From Meconema thalassinum (Eukaryota > Arthropoda > Insecta > Orthoptera > Tettigoniidae): 64,000 nt of DNA. How positions within the stretch are numbered: position 1 is the stretch's first letter; each line of letters starts with the position of its first letter. Location: the NCBI GenBank assembly GCA_946902985.2, contig OX336395.1, forward strand, positions 290,527,065 to 290,591,064. The letters are read 5' to 3'. The notes beneath the pieces were generated by a model. That model saw nothing but the letters and a program-made list of their open reading frames with translations, had not been told where the DNA came from and searched no databases. This document shows, one piece after another, positions 9,727-17,001 of this stretch. The translations under genes and the position numbers were made by a program.

Positions 9727-10263
9727 TTACATCATTTTATTATCATAACACGTCTTACAGGCTTTTCTCATTTTAGGATAAGGACGATAGCAACTGATAC
9801 AACAATATAGTCTCTTGTGTTTGTAACGTCCATAACACCGATGATGTCCCAATGTCTCTAAACTAGGCGTTTTTGATGGTGAGCTGCTCACCGAAGCACC
9901 ATGGATACCATACGGCCCACATGTATCATAACTTGTATTTTTTTCATCACCCAGAGACACAAGTGAGGGATAGCTTGAATGACAGGGTATATTTCCCACT
10001 TTCATTCTGCACAGGTAGGGGCAGGTGGGTGACCAGCGCTGATGTTCCTGCATGGGTTCATCGCCCTCCTGCCATTGGTCTATGATGATGGGACAAAAGG
10101 CACATTTCACTTCATCTCTTGTTTTTAAATAGTAGAATCCAGCAGCCGCCAAGGCTTGAGGGTTTATGAAAGGCACTGGCCATGTGGCAAAAGTCTTGAA
10201 ACGTTGTTCCTCAGAGTTTAAATTCATGGATGTAACGTCTCTTGAGGCTTTAAAGCAAGACAT
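9727..10263 (-). CDS. BIR-domain (IAP-like) protein
   Basis: This 178-residue protein has one BIR domain near its N-terminus. An R.KTFATWP segment is followed by LAAAGFYY and a zinc site with spacing C-x2-C-x16-H-x6-C, the canonical BIR pattern. In baculoviruses and some Polintons, BIR proteins block apoptosis; that role is inferred here. The tail is serine-rich and ends in a Cys cluster (CCISC, CKTC) that does not match a RING finger, so ubiquitin-ligase activity is not supported. The ATG at 10263 lies 31 nt after a TATA box that overlaps the major capsid stop codon, suggesting independent expression from a promoter inside the neighbouring gene. Confidence 0.9.
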   Translation of the reverse strand: MSCFKASRDVTSMNLNSEEQRFKTFATWPVPFINPQALAAAGFYYLKTRDEVKCAFCPIIIDQWQEGDEPMQEHQRWSPTCPYLCRMKVGNIPCHSSYPSLVSLGDEKNTSYDTCGPYGIHGASVSSSPSKTPSLETLGHHRCYGRYKHKRLYCCISCYRPYPKMRKACKTCYDNKMM

Positions 10264-10293
10264 GACTGAGCGACTTGACGTGGGTTGAGCTGT

Positions 10294-10301
10294 TATTTAT
10301 A
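10294..10301 (-). promoter_or_regulatory. TATA box for the BIR gene
   Basis: TATAAATA on the minus strand, 31 nt before the BIR ATG and overlapping the last codons of the major capsid gene. Confidence 0.55.
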
Positions 10302-11511
10302 CACTCGTCACTTGGTTGGACAGTGGATAATAGTTGACTTGTTTGTGATGAATAATTAAACAGTAGGCTGTCGTATTGGCTGGTACATTGTCATGCGTTT
10401 CAAAATCTAGTCGAATGTCGATATTGGATGGCTTGACAGACTCTTCCAGGTAAGAACAGTCAAAAACAATCAGTGGTGCTCTTGCCTTAAACGCTTGGGG
10501 TAGTAGCATGGGACCGTTCTCTTTTTGATAATACGACCATCGAAATTTAGAAAACAAGTCGTACAGGGGGCCAAACTTATTTTTTGAAAAATCCAAATCC
10601 AGTCCTTCATAGGGAAACACAGCTCCGTTGAGGAAAAGACGTGCATTTCTCAATTGCAGGTGATCAAATTGCGTGGCATCTTTGGTTTGTTGATACTTGC
10701 GATTCGTTTGAAAACCCACGATCAGGTAGAGAGGTCTCTCTGTATAGCGAGCTGTTTTTACAGACCAACTGTGTGTGTTGGTGGTGGGCAATAGCGGATA
10801 CTCATGGAGTGCCCAGCTTCTAAATTCCATGGGTAGAGGCATATCTCTCTTTACCATTTTGAGTATGTCCAGTTTTTTGCTATCGTTAAGGGTCACATGA
10901 GGCACTTTCCATAGCAAGCGTTGTAGTTGAATTTTTGAATCGATGGGGGCATTGTCGGCCCCCTTGAGTGCATTGTTATCACTCCTGTCTCTCACTAGAT
11001 AAAGCACTTGCCTTGCGTTAACCACAATGCGTTGGTGATCTTCGGCAAAGCCTAGAACCAGTTTAAGAGGTAAATATCCAGTAAAGGTCCCATCGGTGTG
11101 TACCATCCAGTCATTGGTCGAGTCAGGGCACCAAGCTGCCATGCAAAGTGTTTTACCTTCTTCCTCACTATAAGAGGGGTATAGTTTCATGACACTGGAA
11201 ATACCCACATTTCGAGTGCTATCCACCACGATATCGTTAATGACATAACGTACTTCAGAAAACAGAAAGGCTAAACCATGGTTGGCCAACTTGGATGTAG
11301 TGGGTGTAGAGCCATCGGCTTTGGTGAGCCGACCTTCAATCTGAATAACACTTTCATGCGGTAGGGTGTAAATATCTTGGTTGTTGATAACAAATTGAAT
11401 TTCATCATTGTTATTGAGTCCAGGTGTTTGAGCTTGATAGGAATGGAGATCAATTCTTACCACTCCTGGTTGCTCCTCGATGTGGTTCGCTATCTCTAGG
11501 ATAGAATTCAT
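10297..11511 (-). CDS. Major capsid protein (double jelly-roll hexon)
   Basis: The 404-residue protein is recognisable as a Polinton/adintovirus major capsid protein by its long beta-rich frame and the conserved central block (LPLKLVLGFAEDHQRIV and then VRDRSDNNAL). Published structural predictions place this family with double jelly-roll hexons of adenovirus-like viruses. The ATG at 11511 overlaps the end of the p62 frame, and penton lies just upstream, so the two shell proteins are adjacent as expected. There are no internal stops and the C-terminus is intact. Confidence 0.9.
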   Translation of the reverse strand: MNSILEIANHIEEQPGVVRIDLHSYQAQTPGLNNNDEIQFVINNQDIYTLPHESVIQIEGRLTKADGSTPTTSKLANHGLAFLFSEVRYVINDIVVDSTRNVGISSVMKLYPSYSEEEGKTLCMAAWCPDSTNDWMVHTDGTFTGYLPLKLVLGFAEDHQRIVVNARQVLYLVRDRSDNNALKGADNAPIDSKIQLQRLLWKVPHVTLNDSKKLDILKMVKRDMPLPMEFRSWALHEYPLLPTTNTHSWSVKTARYTERPLYLIVGFQTNRKYQQTKDATQFDHLQLRNARLFLNGAVFPYEGLDLDFSKNKFGPLYDLFSKFRWSYYQKENGPMLLPQAFKARAPLIVFDCSYLEESVKPSNIDIRLDFETHDNVPANTTAYCLIIHHKQVNYYPLSNQVTSV

Positions 11512-11638
11512 TATAAGGGTTGACGTGGTAACCCAAATGCTGTAAAATCTGCTTGCCTTGAGATGTTAACGTGTATTCACGTGGCAAACAACTAACACTG
11601 TTCCTAGACGGTGTTGTTGCTTTATACACAAATTTCAT
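11450..11638 (-). CDS. Small protein p62 between penton and hexon
   Basis: A 62-codon frame starts with an ATG whose last two bases are the first two of the penton stop codon (ATGA at 11638-11635). It runs 62 bases into the major capsid gene in a different frame. Residues include LTSQGKQILQHLGY and a polar Arg/Gly tail. I know no family for it. The stop/start overlap is typical of coupled reading frames and is the main reason to believe it; conservation in related elements would decide. Confidence 0.45.
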   Translation of the reverse strand: MKFVYKATTPSRNSVSCLPREYTLTSQGKQILQHLGYHVNPYNEFYPRDSEPHRGATRSGKN

Positions 11639-12357
11639 AGTGGCTTTAGCACCAACTTGTAAGTCACTGGTGTAGTGGAATCTAGATCAATGAGTTGTTG
11701 ATCTCTATTGATCAGTCTTAATGTTATATTACTAATACTATCAACAGCCACAGCATGAAAAAGCACCACTGGAGGGTTTTCACGAATAATATACCCATTG
11801 GGCGATGTCACAATAAAGTCATAAAGCGAATGCGATGGTTCTTGATTGGTGTACACTTGGCTAATAATATTACACGTCACCGACACATGATGGTCCTCAA
11901 TGAATTTCACTTCATGGTCCGATTCATGTTTTTTGTTGGGCTCCAACACACGTGGTTTAAATCCGAGTAATGGGCCAATGGAATCGGGGTGTGTTTTAAA
12001 GTCAATGTTGAAGGTAGAGAAAATACTGCAGCGATGAGTGTTAGTATTGCCTACAAGTTCAAACTTGTGCGTTCCGTCGAGAAATGACTTTAAACCATAC
12101 TGATTGATCAACACCACATAAATGTGTTCATAAATATCATCGATCGTGTATCCACCAGAGTTCAGGGTGAGCACAGAATCATCATAGTAAAACTTGTTGT
12201 TCACATTTTCACGTATGTTGTATATTCGATTGTACGTTTCAAGAGAAACAAGTCCTAAACCATAGGGTTTTTCACTCAATTCGATAGGCGGGTAAAAGTC
12301 TAGGCTGACTTCAGGTCCACGTCCATGCACTGTAAACGTTTTACTTTCTACCGACAT
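11635..12357 (-). CDS. Minor capsid/penton protein (single jelly-roll)
   Basis: The 240-residue protein has the Polinton minor capsid pattern: HRCSIFSTFNIDF, then IGPLLGFKPRVL, HESDHEVKF and a VTCNI...YTNQEPSHSLYDF block, with a C-terminal RLINRDQQLIDL strand pair. This family forms the pentameric vertices with a single jelly-roll. The ATG at 12357 follows a TATA box by 30 nt and overlaps the protease 3' end by 17 bp. The stop codon shares bases with the p62 start. No breaks are seen. Confidence 0.88.
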   Translation of the reverse strand: MSVESKTFTVHGRGPEVSLDFYPPIELSEKPYGLGLVSLETYNRIYNIRENVNNKFYYDDSVLTLNSGGYTIDDIYEHIYVVLINQYGLKSFLDGTHKFELVGNTNTHRCSIFSTFNIDFKTHPDSIGPLLGFKPRVLEPNKKHESDHEVKFIEDHHVSVTCNIISQVYTNQEPSHSLYDFIVTSPNGYIIRENPPVVLFHAVAVDSISNITLRLINRDQQLIDLDSTTPVTYKLVLKPL

Positions 12358-12703
12358 ACTGGTGGCGTTTTTGCTTATGCTGCGTCTTATATAAAAAAAT
12401 TAAACACAAACGTCCACACTGTTGGCTGTTAAACGTTTGCTCACGTTTCACATTATAATATATCTTGATCCTGTTTCCAAAATAGGTCACTAGTTCCATG
12501 GGCGGGGGCAAATTCCCAAAACTGTCAAAGTACCATACCGTGGATCCCTCTTTGACATAAGCTACATAATGCGTTCCTGGTCCTCGGTGATCATCCAAAT
12601 TGACAACAGCACATTCCTGTTTCCAGGGTCGTGGGGGTAATTGGTTTCGCATAAACACACCTCGAAAATGAGAAAGCTTTAGTTGTTTAGCATAGCTTTC
12701 CAC
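12341..12703 (-). CDS. Adenain-like cysteine protease, start codon missing
   Basis: The frame carries the adenovirus-type protease triad: GTHYVAY (His), YFDSFGN (Asp) and QQCGRLCLIF (oxyanion Gln, catalytic Cys). In adenoviruses and Polintons this enzyme matures virion proteins. The reading frame continues upstream of 12703 to a stop near 12760 with family-like residues, but it has no in-frame ATG before 12652. An ATG at 12723-12721 is one base out of frame. This may be a one-base loss, a spliced start, a non-ATG start (GTG at 12703), or a sequencing error. The 3' end overlaps penton by 17 bp and houses the penton TATA box. The catalytic part is otherwise intact. Confidence 0.85.
   Translation of the reverse strand: MESYAKQLKLSHFRGVFMRNQLPPRPWKQECAVVNLDDHRGPGTHYVAYVKEGSTVWYFDSFGNLPPPMELVTYFGNRIKIYYNVKREQTFNSQQCGRLCLIFLYKTQHKQKRHQYVGRK
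12386..12393 (-). promoter_or_regulatory. TATA box for the penton gene
   Basis: TATATAAG on the minus strand, about 30 nt before the penton ATG and within the protease reading frame. Confidence 0.5.
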
Positions 12704-12741
12704 TTGTTGATGCGTCAGGGCATGTCTCGCTATGGCTGAGG

Positions 12742-13212
12742 TTAAATTTTTTTTTTTTTAATATTTCGAAATGGTGAAATCCCAAATCCTTGTTGATAAA
12801 AGGCTGGCTTTAAATTGGCATTTCTAGCCCCCATGGCAATCGCTTCCATCGTTTCATTGTGTCGCTGACTTTCTTTGAGTTGTTGCTTGCCCTGCTGCGC
12901 GGCTTTAATGGTTTTCGCCACTGCACTGGCACCGCCCAAAAGTGAGCCCAGAGCAGCCAAACCAGCAAATAATGCAGGTAAAAATCCCGCTCGTTTGGGA
13001 ACGGGAATCACTCGCCCTTGGTTTGAAACCTGTCGCCGACGTTTTGGAATAACCTGTCTCTGTGCTGCTCGAAGGGCTTTCCTTATGGTCAATACATTAT
13101 TTTTTCTTTTTTTCTTTCGCAAGGGCTTGTCCTCGAATGTTGTAAGCCCTGGCTTTGCCAAGGACAAAGTCCTTTTTTTAGTCTTTCTCACTGCATACCT
13201 TTGTTTCACCAT
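12742..13212 (-). CDS. Basic virion core/membrane-active protein (pX/pVI-like)
   Basis: From the ATG at 13212 (MVKQRY; the further upstream start is TTG) the protein has 156 residues. The first 75 are very basic (KKKRKNN, IPKRRRQ), suited to binding packaged DNA. A hydrophobic, Gly/Ala-rich helix follows (FLPALFAGLAALGSLLGGAS), then a charged amphipathic helix with a RHN.TMEAIA motif. Adenovirus pX and pVI combine such features, and Polinton/adintovirus proteins of this kind lie next to the protease, as here. It could be a protease substrate (inference). The tail is lysine-rich. Confidence 0.7.
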   Translation of the reverse strand: MVKQRYAVRKTKKRTLSLAKPGLTTFEDKPLRKKKRKNNVLTIRKALRAAQRQVIPKRRRQVSNQGRVIPVPKRAGFLPALFAGLAALGSLLGGASAVAKTIKAAQQGKQQLKESQRHNETMEAIAMGARNANLKPAFYQQGFGISPFRNIKKKKI

Positions 13213-13271
13213 GATGATAATGACCCACAACCTTTCACAAGAAAGTTTAAATCACAACTAACGTCAGATGG

Positions 13272-13991
13272 TTATTTCATGGCTGTATATTCCAATTCCA
13301 CATAAAGTGGGAAGTCGTTTATGGTTTTTCCCGCTTGCTTTTCATCCCATGTCAACATGAGATAAAAGGATAATTCGTCACCTGCATTGACCATTTCATG
13401 GTTATGAAGCAACATCCTATGACCATTTATCTTTATTTGTAAATGGTTCTCATCAGGTATGGCATATTTGATGTGAATGGTTCCATCATAGTGTAATCGA
13501 TAGTGGCTTAAACCCGAAGCAAGCGCATAGGTCAAGTGCTGATCATGGACTAGCGGTAAATGGTTTCTGTCATTCACAGGTTTTTCATTTGTCAGATACA
13601 CTAAAAACACAGATGGGATAAATTTATAAAGCCTTTTCATTTCATGGGTCACGTAACGCTTGGTACAAACATCGTCTTCGTCTTGTGGGTCTTCCACGTG
13701 AATAATCCGATGGTGATTAGCGCTATAGCCATTCACCATAAGCTGGGGCACTTTGTCATAAAACTCATACACTTTGTTATCCACATACTTTTTCGTAGTA
13801 ACGTCTGTAGACACTTGAGGATGTTTTACATGGGTTAACCGCTTTCCCTTAAAGTCATAATCTCCCTGTTTTGTGCGTGGCACTACTGACCTATCCACAT
13901 AGTGTTTATTAGCAGGATCTGTTTCCTGTTTAGGATCATGTATGGGGACAGGCCTAGCTTTGGCCATCAACGCACGTCCAAAGACATCCAT
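13272..13991 (-). CDS. Fibre-like attachment protein with KxYVD repeats
   Basis: The first ATG is 13991; a TTG at 13997 is the alternative. The N-terminal half holds three similar units ending KHYVD, TKKYVD and TKRYVT, each preceded by a DP or HP turn. Such repeats occur in trimeric fibres of phages and some adintoviruses. The C-terminal 110 residues are predicted beta-rich and could be a receptor-binding head (inference). It is the first gene of the leftward block, divergent from the packaging ATPase with under 100 bp between them, so the two probably share a promoter region. No breaks are visible. Confidence 0.7.
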   Translation of the reverse strand: MDVFGRALMAKARPVPIHDPKQETDPANKHYVDRSVVPRTKQGDYDFKGKRLTHVKHPQVSTDVTTKKYVDNKVYEFYDKVPQLMVNGYSANHHRIIHVEDPQDEDDVCTKRYVTHEMKRLYKFIPSVFLVYLTNEKPVNDRNHLPLVHDQHLTYALASGLSHYRLHYDGTIHIKYAIPDENHLQIKINGHRMLLHNHEMVNAGDELSFYLMLTWDEKQAGKTINDFPLYVELEYTAMK

Positions 13992-14083
13992 CGTCAACCT
14001 GTAGTACCAGTCTACTGTTTCTATGACAAGGCTCGGTGTCCTGTATATAGACAGCCTGCTAGCCTTTCTAAGCCTTAGTTGAA
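13992..14083. promoter_or_regulatory. Divergent promoter region, fibre/ATPase
   Basis: The 92-bp gap separates divergent genes. TATATAG at 14044-14050 is 34 nt before the ATPase ATG. No equally good TATA is seen facing the fibre gene. Confidence 0.45.
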
Positions 14084-14782
14084 ATGAAGATTATTAAGCA
14101 GCAAGAGTCATTCCCCGTGGGGGACATGGTTTCCCATCTCTGTCCCACATCACGTGAACAACGCCATGGTTCACTGTTTCCATCTTCCATTCGCTGCATC
14201 ATTGTGGGGCCTTCCGGCTGTGGAAAGACTAATCTTTTGCTAACGCTCATTACAGCGCCCAATGGTCTGCGTTTTCAAAATATTTATATTTTTGCAAAAT
14301 CTCTCTACCAACCCCTCTACGTGTTTCTGGATCAAGTCATGTCTGGATTACAAAAAGAGAATATGGGTTATTTTACATTTTCCATGCAAGAAAATGTGAT
14401 TTCACCGGATGAGGTAAAGCCTGATTCACTCATGATTTTCGATGATGTATCCACTGAACGTCAAGGCATCATTCAAAGCTATTTCAGCATGGGTCGACAC
14501 AAACATATCGATTGCTTCTATCTTGGGCAAACGTATTCAAAAATGTCCAAACAGTTGATTCGTGACAATGCCAATGTCATTGTTTTATTTCGTCAGGACG
14601 AGAGGAACAGTCGTCACATTTATAATGAACATGTGAATCCTGATATGACCTTTCAAATGTTTACAGAATTGTGTGCCAAATGCTGGAACACTCAACGTCA
14701 TGCCTGTTTAGTGATTGACAAACAAAGTGAACTCAACCAAGGACGGTATCGCTTAGGGTTTGATCATTTTATTGCTATTTAA
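14084..14782 (+). CDS. FtsK/HerA-type genome-packaging ATPase
   Basis: This 232-residue P-loop ATPase has Walker A GPSGCGKT (about residues 42-49) and Walker B SLMIFDDV (about 113-120), followed by a GQTYSKMSKQLIRDNANV segment with an arginine-rich FRQDERNSRH block. These match the A32-like packaging ATPases of Polintons, which pump the genome into the capsid. The length is usual for the family. It begins the rightward three-gene set ATPase, DUF8207-like, integrase, with 41 bp to the next gene. Confidence 0.93.
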   Translation: MKIIKQQESFPVGDMVSHLCPTSREQRHGSLFPSSIRCIIVGPSGCGKTNLLLTLITAPNGLRFQNIYIFAKSLYQPLYVFLDQVMSGLQKENMGYFTFSMQENVISPDEVKPDSLMIFDDVSTERQGIIQSYFSMGRHKHIDCFYLGQTYSKMSKQLIRDNANVIVLFRQDERNSRHIYNEHVNPDMTFQMFTELCAKCWNTQRHACLVIDKQSELNQGRYRLGFDHFIAI

Positions 14783-14823
14783 GGCCCTGTCTCATTCCCC
14801 ATCAAGTCATTTGTCAAGACACC

Positions 14824-15828
14824 ATGGCCTTAGCAGAGAGTCAATTAAAAAAGCATATTATTAGAGCAAAAAATACTATTCGCCAAAAGTTTCGTCAATT
14901 GAAACAATCACGTGCCAATCATGCTTTGTTTATTCAGCAACATTTAGCACCTCCACTAAAAGCCATGTTGAAACCCTCTTTCAAGCCATCTGAAACGCTA
15001 CCCACCGTTTCACAAGCCACGCAGACGCTGCACGAGGACCCTGAGGAAGAGGAACAGGAAGATTTGACTAGTGTTAGTGAAGTTGAGGATGAGGAGGAAC
15101 AAGTGTTTACGCCTCAAAAAAAGGCCGCACCCCTTGCAGAGTTTTTGAGAAAAAAGAAATCCTTGGCCATGGTCGAAACACCTTGCCCTTCCAGAGCGTC
15201 TCCGTTTTCACAACTCTTGGCCACCCCTCAACATAAAGCTCAACTGAAAACCATTTTAATAAAATATTATGGATCAACATTGGAACCCTATTTCACCGAT
15301 CTATTTATTGGAAACACAGATACCACGTATGGTGTTCGCTATGAGGATGATAGTTTTAAAATTGGCGATTCATCCATTAAATTTTCTCGTACTAAAGCTG
15401 TCATTAAAAACATCAACTATAAATTAACGCCAGGACTGTTAAAACTGCTCTTTTCTCGGACCCCCTCTTCCCATGATTATACGTCAGAGGATCTCGACAA
15501 ATATAAATCCATTTTATTGGATACCCATGCTCACAAAAGACAGTATGATCCCACGCAACAAGTGAATGCCAATATATCTCAAAAATATAAAACCATCATT
15601 GCAAAAATGTTTCCCACTAGTCAAAGTACTCGTCGTAAAGTGTCCGCTTCGGGAGTGACATTTAAACCGTTAAAACCCCTTGTGGATGTTACCTACTGGC
15701 ACAATCCCAATAAGCTCGTCCAGCGGCTACAGTTGTTGCATGCCTCACGTCAAGCTGGCCATACCGGTCACGATTGGGAAATTCAAGAAATTGAACAAGA
15801 ACTTCGAAATGCCAAAATTATTGTTTAA
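14824..15828 (+). CDS. DUF8207-like Polinton protein
   Basis: The ATG in a good context (ACCATGG) opens a 334-residue protein. A basic N-terminal helix is followed by a strongly acidic stretch (about residues 77-100, EDPEEEEQED) and a short Lys-rich segment. The C-terminal 200 residues show the pattern I associate with DUF8207: TDTTYGVRY, YKLTPGLLKLL, YTSEDLDKYKSILL and a final YWHNPNKLVQRLQLL with AGHTGHDWEI. Function is unknown; its fixed place between ATPase and integrase suggests a virion or replication role. Its end overlaps the integrase gene by 20 bp if integrase starts at 15809. Confidence 0.8.
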   Translation: MALAESQLKKHIIRAKNTIRQKFRQLKQSRANHALFIQQHLAPPLKAMLKPSFKPSETLPTVSQATQTLHEDPEEEEQEDLTSVSEVEDEEEQVFTPQKKAAPLAEFLRKKKSLAMVETPCPSRASPFSQLLATPQHKAQLKTILIKYYGSTLEPYFTDLFIGNTDTTYGVRYEDDSFKIGDSSIKFSRTKAVIKNINYKLTPGLLKLLFSRTPSSHDYTSEDLDKYKSILLDTHAHKRQYDPTQQVNANISQKYKTIIAKMFPTSQSTRRKVSASGVTFKPLKPLVDVTYWHNPNKLVQRLQLLHASRQAGHTGHDWEIQEIEQELRNAKIIV

Positions 15829-16756
15829 GCCCTCACCCATTAAAATGGGTATTGCTCACGAGTTGCATCGCCCAGCTAGGCGTCACTATCCGCGACTCAA
15901 GGTGATTTCACGAGGTGTGGATGAACTTTGGCAGGCTGACTTGGTTGAAATGATACCCTATGCTGGCGTTAACGACGGTGTACGCTATATGTTGACCGTC
16001 ATTGATGTCTATTCCAAAATGGCCTTTGTTGAACCTGTGCGTCGCAAGTCTGGCCCACTAGTTACCAAGGCCTTTCAACATATTATTCAACACTCCAAAC
16101 GTCAACCTCAGCTGCTACAAACCGACCAGGGGAAAGAATTTTTCAACAAGGATTTCTCCAGTTTTCTCAAATCTAAGGATATTCACCATTACACCACGTA
16201 CAGCAATCTCAAAGCCAGTGTGGTCGAGCGGTTCAACCGAACATTGAAAACCCATATGTGGAAAGCGTTTACCGCTCAGGGCACGTATCGCTGGTTGGAC
16301 ATGTTACCTGAGCTAGTATCACGTTACAATGACACCAAACATAGAACGATTGGGACCAAGCCACGTCTCGTAACTAAAAATATTCAGCGATTGGATAAAC
16401 TGTTTAACCCCATAAAAACAGCCGATCCTAAACGTCACCGACTGAACATTGGGGATTTTGTTCGTGTGAGCAAATTTAAGTCTGCCTTCAATAAGGGCTA
16501 CACGCCTCAGTGGGGGACTGAACTATTTCGAATTCGTCGAGTCTACTTGGACAGTCCAGTCACCTATTTACTCGAGGACCTCAACCATCAACCCATAAAA
16601 GGTAGATTTTATCTACATGAACTTCAGAAAACAGCATTTCCTCAGCACTATCTTGTGGAAAAAGTGTTGAAACAAAAAGGAAATAAACTCTACGTCAAAT
16701 GGTTAGGGTTTAACTCTACGTTTAATTCCTGGATCAATAAATTACATGTTGTGTGA
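15809..16756 (+). CDS. Retroviral-type integrase with C-terminal chromodomain
   Basis: The frame opens at 15680, but its first 43 codons lie over the previous gene and are not integrase-like. ATG 15809 (overlapping the upstream stop) or ATG 15845 (MGIAHELH) are the likely starts. The catalytic core shows D in WQADLVEM, D in LQTDQGKEFF 61 residues later and E in SVVERFNRTLK, with 33 residues between the last two by my count. An SH3-like basic segment (IGDFVRVSKFK) precedes a chromodomain (LVEKVLKQKG..LYVKWLGFN). No HHCC zinc finger is evident. The enzyme would insert the element and make the 6-bp duplication seen here. Confidence 0.93.
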   Translation: MPKLLFKPSPIKMGIAHELHRPARRHYPRLKVISRGVDELWQADLVEMIPYAGVNDGVRYMLTVIDVYSKMAFVEPVRRKSGPLVTKAFQHIIQHSKRQPQLLQTDQGKEFFNKDFSSFLKSKDIHHYTTYSNLKASVVERFNRTLKTHMWKAFTAQGTYRWLDMLPELVSRYNDTKHRTIGTKPRLVTKNIQRLDKLFNPIKTADPKRHRLNIGDFVRVSKFKSAFNKGYTPQWGTELFRIRRVYLDSPVTYLLEDLNHQPIKGRFYLHELQKTAFPQHYLVEKVLKQKGNKLYVKWLGFNSTFNSWINKLHVV

Positions 16757-17001
16757 ACCTGTGTACTTTTTATTTATTCACCCATGTTGTACACCACCTA
16801 TAGCTCTATGTATACAGCGCTCCGCGCTTCATGCATGTTCATACATGTTTGTCTTTCCCTTTCCTCCTGTGTTCTCTCATACATCACCCCCTCCCCTCTC
16901 CCTCCCTTCACCTCCCACCACTGCTGTTTGCAGCTCTTGCCTATCTATTGGTTGTGACATGATTCCCACAAGTTGCATTATACTTTTTACTGATTCAGCG
17001 A

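Noticed and set aside
14068..14262. Minus-strand frame opposite the ATPase start
   Set aside because: Shadow of the Walker A region of the packaging ATPase.
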